Source of the DNA: Trichaptum fuscoviolaceum
Taxonomy: Eukaryota > Basidiomycota > Agaricomycetes > Hymenochaetales > Trichaptaceae
Length of the DNA stretch: 64,000 bases
NCBI GenBank assembly: GCA_910574455.1
Contig: CAJSYZ010000006.1
Coordinates: 2,532,156-2,596,155 of the forward strand
Direction of reading: 5' to 3'
Below the pieces are notes generated by a model that was not told where the DNA came from, did no database searches, and worked only from the letters and a program-made list of their open reading frames with translations. Both the position numbers and the translations under genes were made by a program. Positions 11,512 through 21,229 of this stretch are shown piece by piece (the stretch's first letter is position 1; each line of letters begins with the position of its first letter).

Positions 11512-13291
11512 TCAAACGAGATTCAACCTCTTCATTAACCACAACAAAGCTACTTTTGCCAATATCCTTGGGTGCATAAGGTCTGTGGGTGGAGCCAGAA
11601 AGGCTCGCACCTTCAACAGTGTAAAATCGACCTTACTATCCTATGTATATAAATGTATCAACAAGACTGTTCTGAACACAGGTCAACGAGACAGATAAAG
11701 CACTTACTCTTGTAGCCAACTCCAAGATAAGCTTGGAGAACCCCGCGTTGATCCACTCGTCTGTGAGTTTCTCGCCTTTCACTGGATCGGTGGACTCCCA
11801 TTGATAGTCTACCCGATCGTTAGCATCTTCCTCTCACATAATAATATCAAGAGAGACTATTGACCTATAGGTTTTGTACCGTCCCTAAGAAAGCGAGAAG
11901 AATGTATTAGCTCTGAAATGATGGGCAGTACATATGGAAAATGCTGTACCACGCGCTGGCTATTTTCTGTGCATGCTTTCTGAAGAATTCGCTACCGAAT
12001 CCATCAGGAATATTTGAAATATTCCATAAACCTGGACTCCGAAGTAAGCTATCGAGTGTGATAGCTCCAACAGCAGCCTTTGTACAGCCTTGCCTACCGG
12101 AATAGGATACTTAGAAATAGAATGAAGACGTTAAAAGATCACGGACCCGAAAACAGGATTGGCGCGCATGACAGCGTCACCGATAGCAACAAAATTTGGA
12201 GGTAAGCAGGATGCATTTTCGTAACAAATCCACGATAGCTCAGCTGCAGATAGTTGGAGTCGATCAACACTGTTCGTCACCTAGACTAAAATATTAATAC
12301 TTACGATAAACACCTGGGTCCTTCTCTGCTTGATTGCAATACTTCAGGAGTATGTCAACTAGCTTGATGACCCACCCTGGAATTGATTTGTTTTCATTGA
12401 AATTGACAAAAAAATCTCTTAGGTCTGGGAAGTCTTCGGGAAGCAACGGATTTCCCCATCCCGTGAAGTAGAACTGGACTGGAAAGAGCACATTAGATTT
12501 GCGTATAATATAGGCGACAAACTCCAAGCATACTTCGGTGACCCTCAAGTCTATGAATGAAGAAGTACGCTTTATCGAGCCCAGGGCGAGGAAAGATTGT
12601 ATAGATGAAGGCGGCATTATCGTAGCCGCCTGGAATAGGAAGTCGTCGTCGCACTTCCGATGGAACATAAAAACGAAATTGCTGGTACCGTTGATGCGTT
12701 CTATAGGCAATCCTTAAGTCAGAAATTGGCGAATCATCGCCGGACCCCGTGTGAGACCCGGACAGCCGTCTGAGCCACTTGAAGCCAGCCTGGGTTCCGC
12801 CAGTACAGTCTATAATTTCCCATTAGGCTAAGATTCAGATATACGCTGATACAAAATGGACTGACCAATAACCAATGCCGCTGGTGCAGACATTTCTCCC
12901 CCGGAAGGCGTACGTATGAGTACAGAATCAATCCTGTTCGCATTCTCTGCGGCGGTGGTCACCCCGATCGCAGTTCCGGCCATGCACCGGATCCTTTCAG
13001 ATGATTCGAGCACAAGACTTCGAAGAACTCGTTTGTATCCTTCTCGCGATATGAAAAACTCTTCGAACTCCTGGGGGTCCTTGAGTTCATCCAAATGTAA
13101 AGTCATCATTTGTCCTCCATAAACCTGAATGTGATATGCTGTGGTCGTAACTCTGTGTGCAAGGGCGTGAGTAATGGGGGAACTCACCTGCTGTATGTCA
13201 TACAGATTACATTTACTTACCTCCCATCCGCCCTTTCTATCTCCAGCTTTATTTGAGGAAAATACTTCTTCAGAGCTCGCATCGAGCAACC
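11512..13291 (-). pseudogene. FAD-dependent monooxygenase-like gene, 5' end removed by transposon insertion
   Basis: Nine exons read in phase on the minus strand: 13291-13221, 13152-12866, 12809-12534, 12478-12305, 12243-12147, 12093-11950, 11884-11865, 11808-11708, 11640-11512. Introns are 53-68 bp. Diagnostic blocks are AALVIDCTGGTQAGFKWL, then FYFTGWGNPLLPEDFPD. The flavin motif FVAIGDAVMRANPVFG follows and continues as QGCTKAAVGAITLDSLL (GD...P..GQG pattern). Next come KGEKLTDEWINAGF and VRAFLAPPTDLMHP. The family couples FAD to oxygenation or epoxidation of a substrate not identifiable here. The N-terminal dinucleotide-binding motif (GxGxxG) is missing. The coding sequence begins at ..NPLGCSMRALKKYFPQ, exactly where the terminal inverted repeat of the element 13292-18921 ends. 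No 5' exons are seen on the far side. A Met at 13282 could initiate a truncated product. All downstream phases are intact, so the truncation looks recent. Confidence 0.8.
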
Positions 13292-13464
13292 CAATGGATT
13301 AAATTGTTTTCAACACCACTTTTAGTGCTTTTGAAGACAATTCTATTATTTCGAAGATAATACATTGCTTTGAAGACATTACAATATTTTGAAAACAATT
13401 TGCATAATTACGCAAACTATGCCCAATTTGGCAAAAGGTTCACAGAAACGAACCAATTTATCTT

Positions 13465-13550
13465 ACCACTGGCACAACAGCGACTCGAACCCGCAACCCA
13501 ACACTGCTCACTCAGTGCTCTTACAACTGAGCCATCCGCTCATACAAAAG
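13465..13550 (-). other. tRNA-like sequence (possible SINE head or decayed tRNA)
   Basis: The minus strand has an A-box match (TGGCTCAGTTG), a D-arm GCTC...GAGC, a 5-bp anticodon-like stem CACTG/CAGTG with a 6-nt loop, and a B-box GGTTCGAGTCG at tRNA-like spacing. Acceptor and T stems do not pair well, so this is not a functional tRNA as read. Confidence 0.35.
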
Positions 13551-13654
13551 TATATGCGCAAGCTGGTATATATACAAAAAACTTGAGGTAAATTAAATCT
13601 CACCCAGTTAACTCTTGAAAACAAATAAAATGTTTTCAAAATAAGATAAAACCC

Positions 13655-14314
13655 GGACTTCGTCATTGAGTGCGAAAGGAGCAGAAGACTCTTGCTCTCT
13701 CGGATGGAGAGGATGCTGTGTCCGTACACACGCTGCCGGTCCGCCGTCGTCGCCGCGAACAGGTCCTCGATGACTTTCTCGTCGAGCTCGGTCCCGGCTT
13801 CAAGGTCGCCCGGACTCCGCTTGTGCCGCTGACCAGCCCCGTCACCCGCGCATTTCTCGACGTCTCCGCCACCGCCTTTCCTGCCGGGATGGCTTTCCTT
13901 CTCCATGTGGTGACTTTCAGCAGCGATGTTCAGCCCCGTGCGTCTGTTCGAGCCCAGCCCGCGCAGAAGACCGTCGACACCGCCCATTTCGCGGAGGGCT
14001 TCGAGGTTCTTCGGGTCTACGAGGCTTGCGAGCGCGTATGGGCCGTATAGTTTTGCGAACGGACGCGGGTCCGACGCCGCAGGATCTGCACTTGGGTCCA
14101 GAGCCACGCGACTGCCAGCATGGTTTTCATCTCCCTCTCCCGCCGCTTTCTTCCCCTTCTCCTGGCCGTCCCGTCGTTCGCCGGGACGGACAACGTGCCC
14201 TTCTTCAGCGCCGTCGGCTAGTAGAATGCGCTCGAGCCCTGGTGCGGCGAGGGCGGCGTCGTGGAGATGCGTTGTCACTGGGACTGCGCAAGCGGTTAGG
14301 GTTGAAGTTGTACC
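13655..14314 (-). pseudogene. Fragment of vacuolar P-type Ca2+-ATPase (PMC1-like), N-terminal region
   Basis: Reading the minus strand from 14314 gives FAKLYGPYALASLVDPKNLE, ALREMGGVDGLLRGLGSN, then DRQRVYGHSILSIRESKSLL. This is the cytoplasmic N-terminal segment of fungal PMC1/plasma-membrane-type Ca2+-ATPases (typically ..LLDPKNL..LGG..GLLRGL....R...YG.N.LP.RKSKSLL), just before the first membrane helix. The sequence ends there; none of the ten membrane helices or the DKTGT phosphorylation site follows. The upstream part is separated from it by the nested element 14315-18122. It is a partial gene carried inside the larger inverted-repeat element and cannot make a pump. Confidence 0.7.
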
Positions 14315-14798
14315 GAGCCGTACCAACTAATAATCTTATGAAATCGACGATAGTTATCGTGAGGCCGTTCAGAAACTATCGTCGATAACTGTTTTATACG
14401 TTTTTGGCCTGCACGGCAGCTCAATGCCGTGGTGCCGCCTTCCGGCACCACGCGGCAGCCTTCCCGCGTCAGGGACCAAGCCAAAATCGGTAATATGGCT
14501 TGGTTCTGCTGCCTGACGCAAATGTGCTTTAATAATTAAGCTACCGGGGCCCAGCCTCTGGTAATTTGAAATAAAATAGAAGCTAAATACTGCAGTATGT
14601 TAATCTTTTTAATTTGATTTATGACGTAGTTGTTAGTCTACAATCAAGATTGCGACGCTGCGCAAAAGTAAGCGCCGGCGCTGACTACGGTGGCGCACGC
14701 GCGCGCGTCGTCCGTCCTTGTCCTTTTCTCCCACTTTCACGACCATTTCGTCGTCTCTCTCTCTCTTTGTCTTATTTCTTTTCTTTTATAACTTATGC

Positions 14799-15520
14799 TG
14801 GAAGGATGTTAATGCAATCAAGCTTGCGTAGGAGGAGCAGGAAGGCCGTAAATGCGCCAGGTACGTCTGTCCAAATCCTGCACTTCTTGCCGTTTCAAAC
14901 TTACCATTACCTTTGACGCAGCTTACAGGTGCAGTGCGAGCGCGCGACGCGAACCTTCGCACTTTTCTCAATGGCGAGATTATCAACGATACCACAGGAC
15001 GCAGTCAAAGTCCATCGTTCCTCCGCTCTCCCAACAACAACTGCAAATCAAATCCTGATTTCCTTTTGGCAGACCTCGCTGCAAACACAACAATCGCAAC
15101 ATCGCAGCGCCAACAGCGACAATCGCCTTCGTCTCCAGAATCCTTGTCCAACAAGCCTGGTCAACAGTCGCCCAGGATAATTGCAACCACAAGCAAGAGT
15201 TGAACAGCTCGGATTCCGAACATCTTGTTGGCCTAATCCCCATCCACATCTCGTACATTCTCACAGCTTCTCCTTGATATCTGCTCTTCAGTAACAGCAA
15301 CAGCACGCGCAAGCACTCGGTTCTGTGCGTCCGATACCGTTTGCCGTATTGAGTTGCTGGTTCGAGTTAGTTTCTTCGTGGCAGTGGGAGCTAAACGATG
15401 ACGACGATCTGGCTGCCGATATTGAGCATGCTGATTTGCGTGCATTGTTTCCTTTAAACGACGCAAGCGCAGCAAAGGGAATAGAAGTTTGTGAATTCCC
15501 TTGAACCCGTTCTACCAAAT
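14799..15520 (+). pseudogene. Gene-like remnant shared by elements A and B (Arg-rich start, Gln-rich middle)
   Basis: An ATG-led short exon reads MQSSLRRRSRKA and is followed by a gtacgt donor and a gacgcag acceptor (about 14860-14921). The same exon and intron occur in element B (22540-22645, MSTQSNLRRRSRKAG). Downstream the sister copy encodes a Gln/Ser-rich acidic stretch (QSQQSQRRQRQSPPSPESP, then DDRDHEQELNGSDSEQEA) that is frame-shifted here. I do not recognise the protein. Shared splice signals suggest the ancestor element carried a real intron-containing gene that is now broken in both copies. Confidence 0.35.
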
Positions 15521-16912
15521 GCACCGCAACTTTGGGGAATAGTCTTTGCGACTGCGCGTGATCTTCGTGATCAGCGGCTTCGCAAAGGTTAATCTTAGTA
15601 TGTTTGTTCTCTTTTTTTCTGTATTTAAATCATGTATAATATAACTTAAATTTGATCTATAATACACATACATTTGAACAACAAAAAAACTGCGAGCAAG
15701 GAGTGAATCATTAATGTTTTAGACGTTGTCGAAGGTGTCCTTCGACACGTCATCGTCCTCGAAGTTGAGTCCGGCGATTCCCGGACCATTCATCCGAGGC
15801 ATCGCCGAACACACATTTCTCTCAAAATTAAAACACTCGTTCGAGTGGACTTCAGGCACATTATGCTATGCAAAAGCGTTTTCATGACAGTAAATTATAA
15901 TATTTTTTTAAATAGCATTCATGCACTCTGCTGCTGTGTAATAAGTAAAACAACTATAAAAGTGCTGTTCTAGCAGTATTTATTCATTTCTATATTCTTC
16001 AGTGCATTTTATACTTCCATATTCTGTACAATATATCTATTTTACATTATATATCAGTCGCAAAAAGAATTACGTTGATAGATAGCTTGGAAGTGGTTGA
16101 ACTTGAAAGTGGTGTTTCGGATGCATCACTTCGAGTGAAACTTGTACACATGTGCTCGACTCTCGGACTGATTTGTCTACTTCACAACTGTCTTCTTAGT
16201 AACTTCCATTCTAGCACCTGATTTTGTTTCATTAGAGCCTCTATTATTGCTATGTAACATATCTATATTTTTTAATCATCATTAATATAGTGAAACTAGC
16301 TGCAAATGTTGAATTTTGACTCAAAAGTGCACAAAATGGCCAATTTTAGAGATTGTTTCATTTTTGTAGCCGTTTTTAAAGCTACATTAAAGCCCATAAT
16401 TTTTATAGAGCTTCCATAATACATTATGAGCCTTAATTTAAAGTTCTAAGGCTATCCGAGGAACGTAAGATAAAAGAGAAATCAAAGATTTGAAGGAAAT
16501 ATGCATGAATCATGCATTTCTGTAGTAGAGGTTACATTTTACCCTTTGCAACACATTATGTAGCTCTCAAACATTTTGTATACATACATTAGCATAACAT
16601 ACATCTAAATAATCACTGTGCCTGAGATCAATATGTCTAAATTAAATTCAATGTGTATGTTATTGGTATGTTTGAAGGGGGAAAAAAATCAGAGACATAC
16701 CATATATAGTAATTTCACGCGGTTCCCAGGGTCGTGGCGCGCTATCTGCACGCATCACGAACGTTGTCTCTCTCTTTCTTCACTGTTCCTCAAGCTCTCG
16801 AGCCACGGACAACGGGCAAGAAGGCATTTGCTTCGCGCAAACGCCGTCTTGCTTCTGCTTCCGCAGCCTCTCGCCTTCCGGGCGTGAGCTGTACGCTCGC
16901 AAGCGCAGCTTT

Positions 16913-17345
16913 CGAGACCTCGAGTCTTACTCCTACTCTACCACCTCCGGACCTCTTTGAACGACAAGAAGCTCAAGGACAAGCGGACGCAAGCGCACCT
17001 TTCTAGACCTCGAGTCCTACTCCCAGTCTACCACCTCCGTACCTCTTGAACGACAAGAAGCACAAGGACAGGCGAGCGCAAGCGCACCTTTCTAGACCTC
17101 GAGTCTTACTCCTAGTCTCCTACACCTCCGCACCTTTCTGAACGACGAGAAGCTCAAGGACAAGCGAGCGCAAGCGCACCTCTCGAGACCTTGAGTCTTA
17201 CTCCGACACCTCCGTACCTCACTGAACGTCGAGAAGCTCATGGACAAGTGAGCGCAAGCGCGGCTTTCGAGATTTCGAGACTTACTCCTACAACCTCCTT
17301 AACTCTCTGAACGACGAGAAGCTCAAGGACAAGCGCAAGCGCAAG
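16913..17345. repeat. Tandem minisatellite in element A, five ~89-bp units
   Basis: Units starting near 16913, 17003, 17092, 17184 and 17268 share cgagacctcgagtcttactcc, a cacctccgtacctct run and gaacgacgagaagctcaagg. The last unit runs into an open stretch encoding LNDEKLKDKRKRKRED and a helical tail (LDASQEASKQEYKEEQK). Element B has only three units in the same place. Confidence 0.6.
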
Positions 17346-18130
17346 CGCGAGGACAAGGCAAAGCTAGAGACTGCCATTAACGAGAAGATCTCTCGGCTCG
17401 ATGCCTCGCAGGAAGCATCAAAGCAGGAGTACAAGGAGGAACAGAAGGATGGCTGAGCTGCATTCGAGTGAACCAGGAGCGGCATTAGCATGCTCGCTGG
17501 TGGCAGCAATCCAGGTACGTCTTCATTTTATTTGTGTTCCATTTACAAAAAAATTGACTGACAATGGCTCGCTTTCGCAGCTGCGCCATAACCCATTGAG
17601 CCGTGCGTGATAGACGCTTGCGAGCTCTCACCTCCCTATACTCCATTCAAACTCACTCACGCCGCATCGTTCGCCCGCCCCGCCTTGCCACGCACGAGCG
17701 GCTTTTGTCTCAGTGCAGTGCGCCGCAAGGCCGTAGTCGCACCCGCGGGCCTGATCTAGCGACGCGGATGGCGCGCGCTGGTATCCGCTGTGCGCGCGCG
17801 CGCAACGCCCGCCGCCCGCGTACCGGCCCAGCGCGCGTGTGTGCTATCTTAATTTAGATATTTTAGCCTTTATTCCAAATTTCAATTAGGCCTGGACCGT
17901 AGTCCAGGCTTTGCTATTAATATAATTATTATTTCAAATGAAAAGAAAGTGCTGCCGTGCTGCCGGGCAAAGCCCTGAGAAGGCAGCATCGGCACGCGTG
18001 GCCCAGGCAGAGCTGAAAGGCAGAACGAGCTGCCGAAAGCCTGCCGAAGTTATCGACGATAGTTTCTGAACGGCCTCACGATAACTATCGTTGATTTCAT
18101 AAGATTATTAGTTGGTACTGGTGTTGTACC

Positions 18131-18560
18131 CGTGGGCGCCGTTGAGATCTGCCCCTCGGAGGTTGGAGTCTTTGAAAGAGGAGGCGGAGGTCGAGCGAAG
18201 GGTCGTGGTCCCCTGCGACGGTCGCTTCCCCGTCTGTCCAGGCGAACGTAGCCGCGCTGAGCTTCCGCATGTGTCTGCGCCGCTCGCCTATGCCAGATGC
18301 GAAATGCGCATGCATCGGGGACAGTTGTTCTGGTCAAGTAGAGAGAGTGAGCCTATGCCTGAGTTCGCGTCTGGGTTGTTTTCACGCAGTGCCATGGAGG
18401 TGGAGAAGTTGTTCACGCTCGACCTGTTTGAGAGCGACGGCGACGGCGGGATAGAGATACCAGAATCGTCGTGGCCAGAAGAGGAGCGAGAGCGACATCC
18501 GATGGATGATGGGACATCAAGCGACGACGGGGGAGGAACGTCACGTGATGACGCCTCGGT
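18131..18560 (-). pseudogene. Probable 5' portion of the same PMC1-like fragment
   Basis: Removing element A and one copy of its 8-bp duplication joins this stretch directly to the ATPase fragment at 14306. On the minus strand it reads a low-complexity Ser/Thr/Pro-rich region (for example SGIGSLSLLDQNN), as expected for the poorly conserved N-terminus of PMC1-like pumps, but several frames are used. Assignment rests on position more than on sequence. Confidence 0.35.
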
Positions 18561-18679
18561 TAGGGACTTAGAAAATTTTTACTATCTGGCCATTTATTTT
18601 CAAAACAATACTTAGTTTTAGAAACAATATCGTCATTTAGATGTTCTTTGAGTGTATATACAGTAAAGAGTTTAAGCTT

Positions 18680-18765
18680 TTATAAGCCTCGTTAGTGTAG
18701 TGGTTAGGTTGAGTGATAAAAGTGTTTAGTAAGAAAGCGGTAAGGAGTTCGATTCCTCGTTGCGC
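18680..18765 (+). other. tRNA-like sequence near right end of the outer element
   Basis: The plus strand has an A-box-like segment (TTAGTGTAGTGGTTAGG) and a B-box match GTTCGATTCC about 45 nt downstream. Stems are imperfect and the acceptor ends do not pair. It mirrors the tRNA-like sequence at the left end (13465-13550) in opposite orientation. Confidence 0.3.
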
Positions 18766-18934
18766 AGATAATATTTTATTGATATTTCTATATTTGGTCA
18801 TTATTATAAAGCTCGTTGTACTCCATTTCCGGTCATAACTTTGAAGACAATTCATTGTCTTCGAAATAATAGAATTGTCTTGAATAGCACTAATAGTGGT
18901 GTTGAAAACAATTCAGATCCATTGTGTGATTGTC

Positions 18935-19010
18935 GCATCATCAGCAGGCACCTCATTTCATACGATGCAACGGATCTTGTCAGGACAGCACATCGGATAA
19001 ATTGCCATAT
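18935..19010. repeat. Inverted repeat partner of 26430-26500
   Basis: The complement of this segment reads tatccgatgtgctgtcctga followed by a gttgcatcgtatg block. It aligns (about 75-80% by eye over 60 bases) with plus-strand 26430-26500. The two lie as inverted repeats around the histidine-kinase/CLF1 debris and may be ends of an old 7.5 kb element. Confidence 0.45.
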
Positions 19011-19099
19011 AAGGAAACATATTATGTCATGTATTGTAGGGTACAGCACAGCACATCGGATACAAGTTCCAATTTGGAAGGTTGTTCTCACTCTCAATT

Positions 19100-20275
19100 T
19101 GGCACAGGTACAGGTGATGGAGATTAGATTTTAGTATTATTATCAGATTTAAATGCAAGTATCGGATACAATACAGGTATTGGATTCAATACAAATATCG
19201 GATTTGAAATCCAATGTAAATACAAGTATACATTTCAAATACAAAGTAAGTCATCGAACGAATGCACAAAAAAGTAATAGATGTCAAATCAGTAAGTGAA
19301 GTTACTTAAGTTATACAAAAAAAAATACTTACAGTTATTGCCGTAGATGACATTCCTTGTGGGCTGTCTGGACAGACTATCTGTAAGAAAGACAGGCAGT
19401 AAAGGTAGCCTTGCTGTTTCTAATAAAGTCAGCTGAAGTGACTAATACAGGTGTCTGACTGCGAGTTAGTCAAAGAAGACAGTTATGCTGTCACGTGTGT
19501 CTGACTTACAATGAGACAGTTTGGCTGACACAGTGTGTGACAGCCCATTAAGACAGCCTTTCTGACATCAAAGTAGACAGATAAACTGTGTGACAAAGCT
19601 GTATCACCGCAGCACAGCAAGGCTGGCTCAAGTGGCTGTTTCAGACAGCTGTTTTCCTTAAACAAAGCCAGACTGACTTTATTTCTCACGGGTTACCTTT
19701 TTAACTATTAAACACCTAATCTGGCTCTAATACCTGTCACGCACAATAACAGCATTCTAAAGAAGGGACACAGTTTCACACGCCCTGTCTTCGCTTCAGA
19801 CAGCTACCTATGTTTGCCGTGATACGCTTAACGAGGAGACTTGACTGAGCTTCTTCGGAAAGGATGGCAGACCAAGTGTCGGAGAGATGAATCTGCTGCG
19901 ACAGACGAGGACGACTCGCGAAGAGTGTTCCTGTCGTGCCATTTGGATACATGGAGCCCGAAGGCCGCTGTATCCAAATGCAGAGGGGCGAGGGGGGAAA
20001 GGAAAGACTTGAGTGCTTCTGTACGAAGCCTTAAGTGTTTATTTTCGTGCCGTATTTCGGGGAGGCTTCGGTCGTTCCCGGATTGCCATATTTGGTAATT
20101 GCAAGCCTGCCCTAATATCTGCACATGACTGACGTGTTGTTGTTTTGTCAGTCACAAGACCGCGTTATTCCCACAATCCCTGACAAACGCACAAGTCCGT
20201 CCGCGGTACTCTGCCATTCCGACGTTCTACTATGTCTTGTTTGGCATCTATCTTAACTGTAATGGGCGTTCTGGG
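19100..20275. repeat. Repeat-dense DNA without genes: tacaagtatcgga runs, CTGTC/GACAG cluster, hairpin
   Basis: 19140-19235 repeats variants of atacaagtatcgg. 19360-19660 holds a dense cluster of gacag/ctgtc words on both strands (for example gctgtctggacagac and cagacagctg), like subterminal transposase-binding arrays. 19940-19951 and 19969-19980 form a perfect 12-bp inverted repeat (catttggataca with its complement, 17-nt loop). No coding region is supported. Confidence 0.45.
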
Positions 20276-20699
20276 CAGTGTTCGGTTTGACCCGGGTCAA
20301 AGCTGAAATGCTGACTTGACCGGTCAAAGGATTTCTGTGACCCGTGGTCAAGCCGGGTCGGTGGGGTCAAGCAGCAAAGCTGTGGCCGAAGCCAGCATGT
20401 GTGGGAAACAAATTTTAGGCCAAATTTTTGCCGAAGAATCTTATTTTCCTTGCTTCACTTGTCTGGACCCCATTTCTGGCCGGTCACATGGCTAAATCTT
20501 AAAGAAATATACAGACTTTCAGACTTAAAAAGGCATGTGCTCCTCAGCATAAGTCAAAATAATACCAAATATAGTAATATTACATAGCAATTATTGACCC
20601 TACAGACCCACATGTTTCCGGACATCCCGTTGACCAGACCCGTTGACCCGGTTGACCCGTTCAAGTCTGGGTCTGAGTCACGGGTCCAACCGAACACTG
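20276..20699. mobile_element. 424-bp hAT-type MITE with perfect 8-bp target duplication
   Basis: Ends are CAGTGTTCGGTT...AACCGAACACTG (inverted, one variable base inside). Flanking 8-bp direct repeats gttctggg lie at 20268-20275 and 20700-20707. Subterminal copies of gttgacccg and gggtcaa occur at both ends. The element is too short to code; CAGTG-type ends with an 8-bp duplication fit non-autonomous hAT elements. Confidence 0.85.
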
Positions 20700-20914
20700 G
20701 TTCTGGGCACCATGGCAGATCCTTAGAAGGTGTGTATTGCAGTGCTTATATGATATCTCTACTGATTCTCAGAGCATAGACGCATGACGGACAAGCACAA
20801 TGGCCGTCCGGCCGTGCGCCGCTGGGTCCATGACCTCGAGCAAGTTTAGTCGCCGTCATCCATCTCGCGCATGTCTGCGGCCTCATCAGCGTAGTCAAGG
20901 CACTCAAGCTACAC

Positions 20915-21225
20915 TTAGTTGCCGCTTGATAGCGACTTGAACAGAAGTCAGCACGAGAGTCTCCTGCTGGTGTATAGTATGGCTCGGAGTCTGCTATTGA
21001 TTATTGATGATATTCTGGATATCTCGAAGAGTAGGCTGATCTTTCCGCAGTATACTACTTTGTCATTTTCTGATATTTTGATTCATTCTTACAGTCGAAG
21101 CAGGCAGGATGACAATGGAGCAGGTTTTGTACTCATTGAGACATACGGTCTTCGTTATCTTCCAGATGGCACTGGTGTTCTTGGTGATGATGCGGAACAG
21201 ATCAAGAAGTCACAGGGCGGTGTTT
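20915..21225 (+). pseudogene. Histidine-kinase (HisKA region) gene fragment
   Basis: The plus strand reads DSDLNRSQHESLLLVYSMAR, then SLLLIIDDILDISK, and after a 64-bp GT-AG intron (21031-21094) IEAGRMTMEQVLYSLR. This is the second helix of the HisKA dimerisation domain of fungal hybrid histidine kinases, just after the phospho-accepting His region. The His itself, the ATP-binding domain and the receiver are absent. The intron is kept, so the fragment was copied as DNA rather than through RNA. It runs directly into CLF1-like sequence near 21228, forming a chimeric relic. Confidence 0.7.
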
Positions 21226-21229
21226 AGCG

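Larger units (their letters stand above)
14315..18122. mobile_element. Element A: 3.8 kb TIR element with perfect 8-bp target duplication
   Basis: Flanking direct repeats gttgtacc lie at 14307-14314 and 18123-18130. The ends are gagccgtaccaacta and tagttggtactggt, with a ~75-bp inverted repeat continuing through gataataatcttatgaaatc. Each terminal repeat contains its own hairpin. The interior is alignable along its length with element B (22046-25820). An 8-bp duplication is the habit of hAT-like elements, but I find no hAT transposase, zinc finger or dimerisation motif. Subterminal CpG-rich runs (gcgcgcgcg) occur near both ends (about 14698 and 17795). Coding remnants inside are listed separately. 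It is inserted in the Ca2+-ATPase fragment. Confidence 0.75.
13292..18921. mobile_element. 5.6 kb terminal-inverted-repeat element carrying a host gene fragment
   Basis: 13292-13368 and 18845-18921 are inverted copies of each other (roughly 85-90% identical by eye). Both begin caatggat and share ttgttttcaacaccact and gacaattctattatttcga. The left end coincides with the break in the monooxygenase-like gene. Inside are a fragment of a PMC1-like Ca2+-ATPase gene on the minus strand, a tRNA-like sequence near each end, and a nested 3.8 kb element. I see no transposase, so it would depend on one supplied elsewhere. No clear target duplication is visible at the outer ends, so the exact termini are uncertain by some bases. 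Superfamily is not assigned. Confidence 0.65.

Noticed and set aside
13508..14326. One continuous 272-codon minus-strand protein running through the ATPase fragment and beyond
   Set aside because: Only 14314-13655 matches the Ca2+-ATPase; the end reads through the tRNA-like sequence and its first codons come from the element A end, so it is not one gene.
14698..14712. CpG-rich gcgcgcgcg run as a host promoter or CpG island
   Set aside because: It is repeated at the same place in both sister elements and again at their right ends, so it belongs to the elements.
13292..18921. Reading the caatggat ends of the outer element as a target-site duplication
   Set aside because: The two copies are inverted, not direct, so they are part of the terminal repeats.
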